Assembly: GCA_964540535.1 (NCBI GenBank)
Contig: CAZIMO010000003.1
Location: forward strand, 124,001-188,000
Source of the DNA: Fimenecus sp964540535
GTDB taxonomy: Bacteria > Bacillota > Clostridia > Oscillospirales > Acutalibacteraceae
Length of the DNA stretch: 64,000 bases
Direction: 5' to 3'
In this document: in pieces, positions 17,480-25,259 of the stretch
Layout: every line of letters starts with the position of its first letter
Position numbering within the stretch: position 1 is the first letter of the stretch
Notes under the pieces: model-generated
What the model was told of the DNA's origin: nothing
The model's database searches: none
Seen by the model: only the letters and a program-made list of their open reading frames with translations
Program-made: the position numbers and the translations under genes

Positions 17480-17565
17480 CGGGGCAAAAATCTGTTTAGC
17501 AATAAATACAATGCTCGAAAAAATCAAGCACTCTATTTACCGCTAAAGCTTGGGATTTCGCCCCG
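17480..17565 (-). promoter_or_regulatory. Long imperfect hairpin in pnp leader
   Basis: An 86-nt stem-loop lies 30 nt before the pnp start. On the minus strand CGGGGCGAAATC pairs with the GATTTTTGCCCCG end, TTTAGC with GCTAAA, and TAAAT with ATTTA; an inner TGCTTGA/TCGAGCA closes the loop. The position and size resemble the RNase III-processed pnp leader known from E. coli; the function here is inferred. Confidence 0.55.
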
Positions 17566-17636
17566 TTTTTAACTGCCTTTGTAACTGCTGATTAAATCAG
17601 GTTTGCGATTATCAGCGGTTACCCATAATGCAATTC

Positions 17637-17668
17637 AAGGCAGATAAGCGAAAAAACTTATCTGCCTT
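17637..17668 (-). terminator. Hairpin between rpsO and pnp
   Basis: A perfect 12-bp stem AAGGCAGATAAG / CTTATCTGCCTT with an 8-nt loop follows rpsO by 12 nt. It lacks a good T-run on the minus strand, so it may be a partial terminator or an RNA processing/stability site rather than a full stop. Confidence 0.5.
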
Positions 17669-17680
17669 AAAGCGTTTTGA

Positions 17681-17944
17681 TTACTTACGAAGACCGAGTC
17701 TTGCAACGATTGAACGGTATCTTTCGATATCTTTCTTCTGAAGATAAGCAAGAAGATTTCTTCTGTGACCTACCATTTTAAGAAGACCGCGGCGTGAGTG
17801 ATGGTCCTTCTTGTTAACCTTAAGATGCTCTGTAAGGTCGTTAATTCTCTTTGTAAGAACTGCGATTTGAACCTCAGGAGAACCTGTGTCGCCTTCGTGA
17901 GTAGCGTATTCAGCCATAATAGCCTGCTTCTCTGCCTGTGTCAT
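17681..17944 (-). CDS. rpsO: 30S ribosomal protein S15
   Basis: The primary binder of 16S rRNA helices 20-22 in the 30S subunit. The 88 residues include the family core: MTQAEKQAIMAEYATHEGDTGSPEVQIA, LTKRINDLTEHLKVNKKDHHSRRGLLKMVG and RRNLLAYL. Two ATGs lie 6 nt apart (17950 and 17944). GAGGTG is 1-2 nt from the first but 7 nt from the second, and the second gives the family-typical MTQAEKQ start, so 17944 is chosen. Upstream are a strong promoter (18055-18083) and a small leader hairpin (17999-18030) that could be an S15 autoregulatory element. pnp follows on the same strand. Confidence 0.96.
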   Translation of the reverse strand: MTQAEKQAIMAEYATHEGDTGSPEVQIAVLTKRINDLTEHLKVNKKDHHSRRGLLKMVGHRRNLLAYLQKKDIERYRSIVARLGLRK

Positions 17945-17998
17945 TGTCATTTCACCTCATTAAATAAATTTTATAATCAAATGCCCCAGATGAAAGCA

Positions 17999-18030
17999 GG
18001 TGACTACTCAATTGAGTTTGCTCAATCACC
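17999..18030 (-). promoter_or_regulatory. Candidate S15 leader hairpin
   Basis: In the rpsO 5' leader, minus-strand GGTGA TTGAG pairs with CTCAA and a distal TCACC, leaving an asymmetric internal bulge. Ribosomal S15 leaders regulate rpsO in many bacteria; this fold is a candidate only. Confidence 0.35.
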
Positions 18031-18054
18031 CGAGCGCACAGATATAGCTTTGAT

Positions 18055-18083
18055 ATTGTAACACAAGACTTTTTAAAAATCAA
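18055..18083 (-). promoter_or_regulatory. Promoter of rpsO
   Basis: A -35 TTGATT (18078-18083) and -10 TACAAT (18055-18060), exactly 17 nt apart, about 110 nt before the rpsO start. Confidence 0.7.
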
Positions 18084-18108
18084 GTGTTTTCTTATTATTT
18101 GTTATTTT

Positions 18109-18573
18109 TCATTCTATATTCTCTGTCTTGTTTTCTTCTTGGGATTTTCTGTATTTTCTCTCTGCTGTCTCGTAACAAATAAGAGCTGTTCCCACAGAAA
18201 ACATTCCCTCTACTGTCAGAATCTGAGTGGTAGTTTCATCTGTTATATTAAACAGAGTACTTCCGAACCAATCACAAGCGAACACAAGCAAAGTAATCGG
18301 AGAGCAGTAGATTATCAAAATGCTTGCCGCAAACAAGGCGATTCCGATTAAAATATATGCCTGTATCGAAAGCTGTATTTTTCTTACATAATGCAAATAT
18401 CTAATTCCCAAATAAGCATATACCAATCCGCAAACGATATGAAATTCAATCAACATTAGCTCTGATTCGTCCCAGCCCTCGACAAATAAACCGAACTTAA
18501 CAAAAGCAAAATAGACTATATCTACAGCTATAATAACTAACGCTGTTTTCAGTATTTTCTTTAAAATATTCAT
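18109..18573 (-). CDS. Unrecognised four-helix membrane protein
   Basis: A 154-residue membrane protein with about four hydrophobic spans (near residues 8-30, 45-60, 75-95 and 115-135) and a charged cytosolic-looking tail rich in Glu, Lys and Asn. I do not recognise a family. The start has GAGGGAT at good spacing. It begins 25 bp after the stop of the secreted protein gene at 18599 on the same strand, so the two are probably cotranscribed and may act together at the membrane. Codon use here leans more to A/T-ending codons than in flanking housekeeping genes, which is compatible with later acquisition but not proof. Confidence 0.7.
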   Translation of the reverse strand: MNILKKILKTALVIIAVDIVYFAFVKFGLFVEGWDESELMLIEFHIVCGLVYAYLGIRYLHYVRKIQLSIQAYILIGIALFAASILIIYCSPITLLVFACDWFGSTLFNITDETTTQILTVEGMFSVGTALICYETAERKYRKSQEENKTENIE

Positions 18574-18598
18574 AATAATCCCTCTGAATATATATTAT

Positions 18599-19678
18599 TC
18601 ACCCAAAGAACTCATGATAATGTCTTTGATAGCTCCACGAGTCATTACAAATATATATTTTCTTTGTAGTGGTTCTACTGACACTTATAGACGCACTTGG
18701 TCCCGTACCGCTCCAAGAAAATTCTATACTTGGAACAACCGAAGTTATTGAGTGGATGTACATCAAATCAATTCCAATATTGTTTACAGCAGATACATCC
18801 ATGCTAACCTTACCGACAGCCACTATTGTAAAAACAAAGTTTGAACATTCAATATATCCAGGAGGTAAAAACCAATTATCCTTCAAATTGTATTCAAAAA
18901 ATGCGCCTGCATATGCAGATACTTTAGCAGAATTTCCGTCAAATGTTTCAAGAACGTCCTCATCGATTAAACATTCCAAATTCTCATAGTTTAAGATATG
19001 GTAACCGACAAGAAGAGTATAATTATCTTTATCACCATTCCAGCGAAAATCCGGACTAACTAAAGCAATACAATCCGTTCTTCTTGCAGTAGGATTTTTT
19101 ATCCACTCACATATTCCTAAAAAAACATATCTATCGGGAGTAGTGCCGTTACCGTCATAATGAGGAGTATAGAAAATAGTTAATTGCTGTTTCATTGTTC
19201 CGTCTGTTTTTTCTTCGGGATTTCGTGTCAAAATTGTGTCGTGTTTATTTTCTGTTGCTCCCTCAACTTTTTGCGATGTACTAAGAGCCATAGTTTTGCT
19301 GATTTCTTTTTGATTTCCCTCTTCGTCTATTTCCAGATAAACTGTACTTGTTTCTATTGCTCCAACATCTGATAAAGAAACTTTTGAATTCATTTCTTGA
19401 CTTTGCGAGCCATTTAATTCAGCCCCTAAAGCTGTACATATTTCTTCTAATTTTTCTTCGTCCGATTTATAACGGTATTCTTTTGACTTTGATATGCGAA
19501 TTCTGTTCACATCACTTGCACTGATTGAAGTTATTTCTTTTTCGCCTATCTTTTCAACCTGTATCATTTCTTCCAGATTTGGCTCTCCGTACTCATAGGC
19601 AAAGACTGACATAGGAAGCGTGGCTATAATCGTTAAAGATATAACCAAAGTTAATAACATTCTGATAAACTTTTTCAT
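18599..19678 (-). CDS. Unrecognised secreted protein
   Basis: A 359-residue exported protein of unknown family. A clear signal peptide (KKFIRMLLTLVISLTIIATL then SVFA) ends near residue 28. A charged region to about 110 is followed by a beta-rich C-terminal half with many Tyr, Trp and Asn and a closing SWSYQRHYHEFFG end. Start choice: longer in-frame extensions exist, but AAAGGAGGA overlaps the ATG at 19687 and is 8 nt before the ATG at 19678, so 19678 is used. It is paired with the membrane protein at 18109. No sortase motif, catalytic motif or binding domain is recognisable. Confidence 0.72.
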   Translation of the reverse strand: MKKFIRMLLTLVISLTIIATLPMSVFAYEYGEPNLEEMIQVEKIGEKEITSISASDVNRIRISKSKEYRYKSDEEKLEEICTALGAELNGSQSQEMNSKVSLSDVGAIETSTVYLEIDEEGNQKEISKTMALSTSQKVEGATENKHDTILTRNPEEKTDGTMKQQLTIFYTPHYDGNGTTPDRYVFLGICEWIKNPTARRTDCIALVSPDFRWNGDKDNYTLLVGYHILNYENLECLIDEDVLETFDGNSAKVSAYAGAFFEYNLKDNWFLPPGYIECSNFVFTIVAVGKVSMDVSAVNNIGIDLMYIHSITSVVPSIEFSWSGTGPSASISVSRTTTKKIYICNDSWSYQRHYHEFFG

Positions 19679-19831
19679 TTTTTTCATCCTCCTTTTATAA
19701 TAAATATTTCTTACATAATAGCATAATTCATATTTAAAATAGTCTAAAATGCAAAAAAATTCATTTTTCATACAAAATTATTAATTTTTTATTCTACTTT
19801 TTGTAAAAAAGATTTTTTCATTATATAAAAT

Positions 19832-19870
19832 AAAAAGCTTGGAAAAGCAACCTGCCTTTCCAAGCTTTTT
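19832..19870 (-). terminator. Terminator of mreBCD-PBP2 operon
   Basis: A 14-bp perfect stem, AAAAAGCTTGGAAA / TTTCCAAGCTTTTT, lies 25 nt beyond the PBP2 stop and ends in T residues on the minus strand. Confidence 0.8.
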
Positions 19871-19894
19871 ACAATATTGATTTTGAAGCCTCAT

Positions 19895-22000
19895 TCAGCT
19901 GAGTATTGTTCCGCTCTGCTGTGAGTTGGTAATATCTGAATTTCTGCTGAAATATGCGTCATAAACCTCTTTAACATAATTTGCCAAGCCCGTTGACATA
20001 ACATTTTCAACGGCGATAACAACAGCAATTTCAGGATTATCGGCAGGAGCATAAGAAATCATAAAACCGTTTGTATATTCAACAAGAACTCCGTTTACTT
20101 TTTTCTTAACCTGCGCCGTACCCGATTTTGCGGCAACCTGATAATCAAGATTGCGGAATGCCGACTGCGTGTTTGCCATTGAAATCATACCTTTTCGCAC
20201 GGTTGCCAAAGTGCTTTGAGATATATCAGCCTTATTAAGAAGAATAGGCTCTGCTTCAAAAACCGTTTCGGAATAATCAGCCGATTTAATACTGTCAACA
20301 AAATGGGCTTTATAGCGTGTTCCGCCGTTTGCAAGGGTTGACACATAAGAACAAAGCTGAATTGGAGTATACAAGTGGTCGCTTTGTCCGATAGCCGCCT
20401 GAATTGTATCGCCGGGGTACCATGTACCGCCCAAGGCTTTGCGGTGTTCAATGCTCGGCACAACGCCGACTGCTTCGGTAAGCTCAACGCCTGTTTTACT
20501 GCCTAAACCGAACATTCTGAAATATTCGCCCATTTTGTCAATTCCAAGCTGCCTGCCCAATTCATAGAAATATATATTGCACGAACGCATTATAGCTGTT
20601 TCCACAGTCATATTACTGCCTGCGTGCCGACCTACATTGGCACACTGCAAGGTCAAATCGGGGTAATATGTGTAATACAAAGTACATTTTATGGGCGTGG
20701 TTGCCGTTACAAGTCCCTCTTCAAGACCTGCAACGCTCACAATGGGCTTCATTGTTGAACCCGGCGCGTAAGTGCTTCGCAAAGCTCTGTTCCAAAGGGG
20801 CGCAGAAGTATCAGCCGTAAGCTCGGCGTAATTCTCTTTGTAAGTACCTAAATCGTATGACGGATATGTTGCGCAGGCAAGTATTGAAAAATCGCTGACA
20901 TCCATAACCACAATACTGCCCGCAGTATCAATTCTTTCAAGCTCTTTTGTGCTTTCAATCTTTGACGCAAGAATTTCCTGCACTTTTTTCTGAAAATCGC
21001 TTTTAATTGTAAGAATAACATTGTTTCCGTTGACAGGAGCGGTTGTGACCGAAGTGCTTTTTGAGCCGTCGGCATTTGTAACGGTAGTAAGAATACCGTT
21101 TGTACCGCGAAGCTCACTTTCCATAGCGCTTTCAATGCCGAATTTGCCGATTTTGTCGGTCATTCCGTAAGCACGCAGCTTTAAAATCTCTTTTTCTTCA
21201 TCAGTAAGATTAGGATTTTCAAGCTCTTTTTTATAATCTTCGGTAACAGCCTTATATTCATCGGCATTGATATAATCATAATACCCGATAATATGCGGCG
21301 CGATTGTACCGTCATAGTATTTACGTTCGGTATCAATTCTTATCTCTACACCTGCATAAAAGCGGCTCTGCTCTTTTAATATCAACACAAGCTCATCGGG
21401 CACATCTTCGGCGAATGTGAACGGATTGTACTTTGAGAAATCCGCCTTAACCATCGCATAATGCACTGATGCAACCTTGACAGCGTCTGCAACGCTCATT
21501 TCTTCAAGAGAATAATATTCGCAAAGAGCGTCAAAAACATTTTGCGGAGTAGCATAATCGTTAAGATTTAAGTAATCCTTTGCGAAAAGCTTGTTTTTAT
21601 CACTTTTGCTGTTTTCGGTAAACACAAATGTGTTTCCTTTAAGCTCAATTGGCAAAGTTGAATTATATTCAACCCCATACTTCTCAAAAAGCTTTATGAG
21701 TGAAAGAAGAATTTCGTTTCTCTTTGCAATTTTTGAAATTTTCGGAAAATAAGACGCGTCAAAATAAACAGTATTTGAACTTACATTATATGCAAGCGCC
21801 TTGCCGTCAGAATCGAGAATTTCGCCTCGTTGAGCTGTAATTTCGGTCTTTGCCGAAGAAATGTAAAGTTTTTCTGCTGAATATTCATCAGCATCTATAA
21901 CTTGAATTCTGAAAAGATCGGCAACAAATATAGACGCGACGAATATAATCACAACAATAAATGCCATTGAACGCACTTTAAAGCTATAAGTGTTTTTCAT
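19895..22000 (-). CDS. mrdA: Penicillin-binding protein 2 (elongation transpeptidase)
   Basis: A class B PBP that cross-links peptidoglycan during side-wall growth, bound to the outer face of the membrane. The 701 residues hold one N-terminal transmembrane helix (residues 10-30), a PBP dimerisation domain with AQRGEILDSDGKALAYN, and a transpeptidase domain with catalytic STMK in YAPGSTMKPIV, SCN in MRSCNIYFYELG, and KSGTAQ near residue 625. The Ser-for-Thr form of the KTG box is typical of the PBP2 group. It is the last gene of mreB-mreC-mreD-PBP2 and is followed by a terminator. The start has AAAGGTCGGCGG nearby. Confidence 0.93.
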   Translation of the reverse strand: MKNTYSFKVRSMAFIVVIIFVASIFVADLFRIQVIDADEYSAEKLYISSAKTEITAQRGEILDSDGKALAYNVSSNTVYFDASYFPKISKIAKRNEILLSLIKLFEKYGVEYNSTLPIELKGNTFVFTENSKSDKNKLFAKDYLNLNDYATPQNVFDALCEYYSLEEMSVADAVKVASVHYAMVKADFSKYNPFTFAEDVPDELVLILKEQSRFYAGVEIRIDTERKYYDGTIAPHIIGYYDYINADEYKAVTEDYKKELENPNLTDEEKEILKLRAYGMTDKIGKFGIESAMESELRGTNGILTTVTNADGSKSTSVTTAPVNGNNVILTIKSDFQKKVQEILASKIESTKELERIDTAGSIVVMDVSDFSILACATYPSYDLGTYKENYAELTADTSAPLWNRALRSTYAPGSTMKPIVSVAGLEEGLVTATTPIKCTLYYTYYPDLTLQCANVGRHAGSNMTVETAIMRSCNIYFYELGRQLGIDKMGEYFRMFGLGSKTGVELTEAVGVVPSIEHRKALGGTWYPGDTIQAAIGQSDHLYTPIQLCSYVSTLANGGTRYKAHFVDSIKSADYSETVFEAEPILLNKADISQSTLATVRKGMISMANTQSAFRNLDYQVAAKSGTAQVKKKVNGVLVEYTNGFMISYAPADNPEIAVVIAVENVMSTGLANYVKEVYDAYFSRNSDITNSQQSGTILS

Positions 22001-22053
22001 TTTACCGCCGACCTTTCTTTTTGATTTGATGTTATTTATAATTCCTTTATATC

Positions 22054-22581
22054 TTAATATTCAGTGTAATCATACGAAAATTTTCTGTTTACCGCACGGA
22101 TAAGCATATACCAAAACGGTGTGAGCAAAAGCGAATAAATGCACATTGGCAAATAATACCTCAAAAGCATTGCCGTACCGCCGTCAATGCCCCTTGCAGT
22201 GATAAAAAACAGCACGTAGCTTAAAAAGTAAAACATTGTGATGCTTGTGTTCATCATAATATAGGTGATGATGTTGTTACGCATAAAAACACGGAGCATT
22301 ACACCGCACGCCGCGCAGACTGCCATTAAATAAAATGCGTTATAGCCGTCTGCCGTAACGGTTACGGTATCCCACAAAGCGCCCGCCGTAAGTCCTGCAA
22401 CAGCGCCTACAACCTCGCCCTCAAACACTGCAATACAGACCGCCGCAGAAATAAGCAAAACAGGGCGTACCGCCAATATTTCAGGGAATATCGGCAGTAT
22501 GTTTTGCAAAATATGCGCCAAGAACAGTATCACGGCATAAGCTGCATATCTCTTGACTTTTGTTTTAGTCTGAACGGTCAT
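22054..22581 (-). CDS. mreD: Rod shape-determining protein MreD
   Basis: A small polytopic membrane protein of the elongasome. The 175 residues are almost entirely hydrophobic with about five spans. The segment AVFEGEVVGAVAGLTAGALWDTV corresponds to the conserved acidic/Gly-rich part of MreD. It sits between mreC (13 bp upstream) and PBP2 (53 bp downstream), exactly the expected order. AAAGGATAA precedes the start at a slightly long distance. Sequence conservation in MreD is low generally, so the operon position carries much of the weight. Confidence 0.88.
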   Translation of the reverse strand: MTVQTKTKVKRYAAYAVILFLAHILQNILPIFPEILAVRPVLLISAAVCIAVFEGEVVGAVAGLTAGALWDTVTVTADGYNAFYLMAVCAACGVMLRVFMRNNIITYIMMNTSITMFYFLSYVLFFITARGIDGGTAMLLRYYLPMCIYSLLLTPFWYMLIRAVNRKFSYDYTEY

Positions 22582-22594
22582 TATGATTATCCTT

Positions 22595-23431
22595 TTAGTT
22601 TTCGTTAAATGCGGTTATTACAAAGCAGTCGCTTATATCTTTGGGATTGATTTCTGTATCAAGCACCGCATACGCAGACAAATCGGTTTCGCTTTGCTTA
22701 ACCTCGGTTATTGTACCGATTATCAAATCCTTTGGGAAAATTCCGCCGGTACCTGAAGTGCATACAATACCGCCCTTTGAAACAGCAGTTTTTGTATCAA
22801 GACCCGAAAGTCTGCAAACACCGTTTACCGACATTTCATAGGTTGATGAAACATAGCCAAGCTCGCCTGTTCTGATTTCATAAGCCGCAATATTAACAGA
22901 CGGATCAAAAACAGAACGCACAACAGAGCTTGTAAGATTAACCTCGGTGACAACTCCGATTAAATACTCGCTGTAAATTACCGCGTCGTTTATCTTTATG
23001 CCGTCGTTTGAACCTTTGTTTATGGTGAACGAGCCGAACATATCGGTGGAATCCCTGCCCACAACCGTTGAGTAAACCCATGTATAATCGGGATTTTTCT
23101 CACGGACATCAAGAAACTCTTCGTAAGCCTCAAGCTGTTTTTTTGTCTTTTCATAATCAACAAGCTGCGACTGATAATCGGCAACCTGCTGTTCAAGCTC
23201 TGCTATTTTATCTTGATAGGATTTTGAAGAAACAAATGCGCCTGAAAATCCGTCAAGCTTGTCCGAAAGATACGATGCCGCAGTCTGCAAGGGTGAAGTA
23301 ATCACGCTCACCGCATTCGTCAGAGGAGATGTTGAACTGCTGACAACGGTTGCAAGCACCGTAGCGCAGACAAGCACTATTGCCACTGCAAGAAGCACTT
23401 TAAAGGTTGTACTTTTAAAAAAGTTGTTCAT
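22595..23431 (-). CDS. mreC: Rod shape-determining protein MreC
   Basis: A periplasm-facing (outer-face) scaffold that links MreB filaments to PBP2. The 278 residues show one N-terminal transmembrane helix (FKVLLAVAIVLVCATVLATVV), a coiled coil at about 70-105 (DKIAELEQQVADYQSQLVDYEKT), and the beta-rich C-terminal domain with GRDSTDMFGSFTINKGSNDGIKINDAVI, the recognisable MreC core. It starts 1 bp after mreB and has an AAAGGG ribosome site. Part of the four-gene elongation operon transcribed from 24484-24512. Confidence 0.94.
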   Translation of the reverse strand: MNNFFKSTTFKVLLAVAIVLVCATVLATVVSSSTSPLTNAVSVITSPLQTAASYLSDKLDGFSGAFVSSKSYQDKIAELEQQVADYQSQLVDYEKTKKQLEAYEEFLDVREKNPDYTWVYSTVVGRDSTDMFGSFTINKGSNDGIKINDAVIYSEYLIGVVTEVNLTSSVVRSVFDPSVNIAAYEIRTGELGYVSSTYEMSVNGVCRLSGLDTKTAVSKGGIVCTSGTGGIFPKDLIIGTITEVKQSETDLSAYAVLDTEINPKDISDCFVITAFNEN

Positions 23432-23432
23432 A

Positions 23433-24422
23433 TCAGATATTTCCCTTTTCCAAGCAAATTCCCATACCTGCCGCTACGCAGTCCATTGGGTCAACCGCCA
23501 CATGAACAGGAATTTTTGTTTCTTCTGAAATAAGACGGTCAAGCTCACGCAGCAACGCGCCGCCGCCTGTGAGCATAATTCCGTTGTCAACAATATCGGC
23601 AAGAAGCTCGGGAGGAGTTTTTTCAAGAGTTGAACGGATTGTTTCAAGAATTTCCGCTAAAGGCTCTGCCAAAGCTTCACGGACATCTTCCGATGTGATT
23701 TCAACATTTTTCGGAAGTCCGTCAACAAGGTTTCTGCCTCGGACATCCATTGCGCCCTCGCCGTCATAGCTCATTGCTGAGCCGATTTTAAGTTTAATTT
23801 CTTCAGCAGTTCGCTCGCCTATCAGCACATTATGCTTTTTGCGTATGTATTCAATAATGGCTTCGTCAAAATCGTCGCCCGCTGTTCTTGATGACTTTGC
23901 GGTGACAATATCACGGTATGAAATCACGGCAACCTCGGTAGTTCCACCGCCGATATCAACAATCATACTGCCCACAGCCTCGGTTACAGGCAATCCTACG
24001 CCGATTGCCGCCGCCAAGGGCTTGTGAATAAGCGAAGCATATTTTGCGCCTGCATCAGTTGCAGCATCGTGAACAGCCTTACGCTCAACCTCTGTAATGC
24101 CCGACGGTACGCAAATGAGAACTCTTGCCCGCGCAAAAGGAGAACGCTTAATGACTTTTCTTATAAATTCCTTGAGCATATCCGAAGTTATTTCAGAATT
24201 TACAATAACGCCGTCTTTTAAGGGTTTAACCGCAGTAATTGAACCGGGAGTTCTGCCTATCATATCCTTTGCCTCGTTGCCCACTGCAACCACAGATGGC
24301 GGATCGGTCTTTTCATTTACCGCGACAACCGACGGCTCACGAAGAACAATTCCCTTACCCTTTAAATATACAATCGTGTTAGCTGTACCCAAATCAATAC
24401 CAATATCCTGTGCGAAAAGCAT
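23433..24422 (-). CDS. mreB: Rod shape-determining protein MreB
   Basis: An actin-like cytoskeletal ATPase that guides side-wall synthesis under the membrane. The 329 residues have the family's signatures: IGIDLGTANTIVYLKGKG at the N-terminus (phosphate 1), VDIGGGTTEVAVIS (phosphate 2) near 155, and NGIMLTGGGALLRELDRLI (adenosine) near 285. The length is standard and there is no extension. It is the first gene of the mreBCD-PBP2 operon. A promoter with -10 TATACT lies about 65 nt upstream, and an orphan 5S rRNA gene with its terminator lies just beyond it on the same strand. Confidence 0.97.
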   Translation of the reverse strand: MLFAQDIGIDLGTANTIVYLKGKGIVLREPSVVAVNEKTDPPSVVAVGNEAKDMIGRTPGSITAVKPLKDGVIVNSEITSDMLKEFIRKVIKRSPFARARVLICVPSGITEVERKAVHDAATDAGAKYASLIHKPLAAAIGVGLPVTEAVGSMIVDIGGGTTEVAVISYRDIVTAKSSRTAGDDFDEAIIEYIRKKHNVLIGERTAEEIKLKIGSAMSYDGEGAMDVRGRNLVDGLPKNVEITSEDVREALAEPLAEILETIRSTLEKTPPELLADIVDNGIMLTGGGALLRELDRLISEETKIPVHVAVDPMDCVAAGMGICLEKGNI

Positions 24423-24483
24423 TTTAACATCTCCCGTTTATTGCGAATTTACTCAAAAATCAAAAACATAGTTAATCTATTAT

Positions 24484-24512
24484 AGTATAACAAAACTGCC
24501 GATATTATACAA
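24484..24512 (-). promoter_or_regulatory. Promoter of mreB operon
   Basis: A -35 TTGTAT (24507-24512) and -10 TATACT (24484-24489) with a 17-nt spacer, just past the 5S terminator. Confidence 0.6.
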
Positions 24513-24554
24513 TACCCGCAGTCAAAAATTCACATTTAATTTTTATATAAGAGC

Positions 24555-24589
24555 AAAAAAAGAACGCCCATCCTTTTGGACAGGCGAAC
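24555..24589 (-). terminator. Terminator of the 5S rRNA gene
   Basis: Minus-strand GTTCGCCTGTCC and GGATGGGCGTTC pair around an AAAA loop, with an internal U-U mismatch and two G-U pairs, and are followed by seven T. Confidence 0.75.
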
Positions 24590-24594
24590 TGTTT

Positions 24595-24711
<117 letters not shown>

Positions 24712-24745
24712 TCACGAAACTCTTTATCTCGTGAACGCAAGAGAT

Positions 24746-24774
24746 AGTATATCACTGCGTTTTACAAAATGCAA
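24746..24774 (-). promoter_or_regulatory. Promoter of the orphan 5S rRNA gene
   Basis: A -35 TTGCAT (24769-24774) and -10 TATACT (24746-24751) separated by exactly 17 nt, starting transcription about 30 nt before the 5S 5' end. Confidence 0.7.
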
Positions 24775-24921
24775 GCATTTTTTTACTTTTTTTGCAAGTT
24801 TGTACAAGTTTTATAAAAATTTCATTAATTATCAATGTATATATATTTATATTAGACAAATCAAAGCAGAATACAACAGTGAAAACAAGCCAAATATCAC
24901 GGATTTTTGTGAAAATTGCAA

Positions 24922-24997
24922 TGGCGGGAGCAAACCCCCGCCATACAAAACATATTATTTTAAACAGCTATAATTTTTTTGCAAGACAATGTCGCCG
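24922..24997 (+). repeat. Composite structured repeat, copy A (cut by the gap)
   Basis: The hairpin TGGCGGG / CCCGCCA (24922-24943) is followed by an AT-rich arm and then TTTTTTTGCAAGACAATGTCGCCG, where the assembly breaks. The same order of parts recurs at 27489-27623. The 210 bp between the 5S promoter and this repeat contain no gene that I can see. Confidence 0.75.
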
Positions 24998-25097
24998 NNN
25001 NNNNNNNNNNNNNNNNNNNNNNNNNNNNNNNNNNNNNNNNNNNNNNNNNNNNNNNNNNNNNNNNNNNNNNNNNNNNNNNNNNNNNNNNNNNNNNNNN
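24998..25097. other. Assembly gap of 100 N
   Basis: Exactly 100 undetermined bases, the usual placeholder for a scaffold join of unknown length. Both flanks are parts of the same repeat, so the true length and content are unknown. Confidence 0.98.
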
Positions 25098-25259
25098 AAA
25101 CGAAGCTGTATCAAGATACCGCGAGTTGAGAGCAACGAAGTATTGCGGAAAATTATACTACTTTAGAAAATAGTTTTAATTTTTTTGCAAGACAATGTTG
25201 CCGAAACGAAGCTGTATCAAGATACCGCGAGTTGAGAGCAACGAAGTATTGCGGAAAAA
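25098..25259 (+). repeat. Tandem copies of the GCAAGACAATGTTGCCG repeat element
   Basis: A second element starts at about 25176 with TTTTTTTGCAAGACAATGTTGCCG and repeats the CGAAGCTGTATCAAGATACCGCG unit at 25207, 106 bp after the copy at 25101. Each copy holds outer arms GTTGC/GCAAC and inner GTATC/GATAC. The second copy abuts the stop codon of the minus-strand gene ending at 25260, and the duplicated unit includes a near copy of that gene's last bases. Confidence 0.8.
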
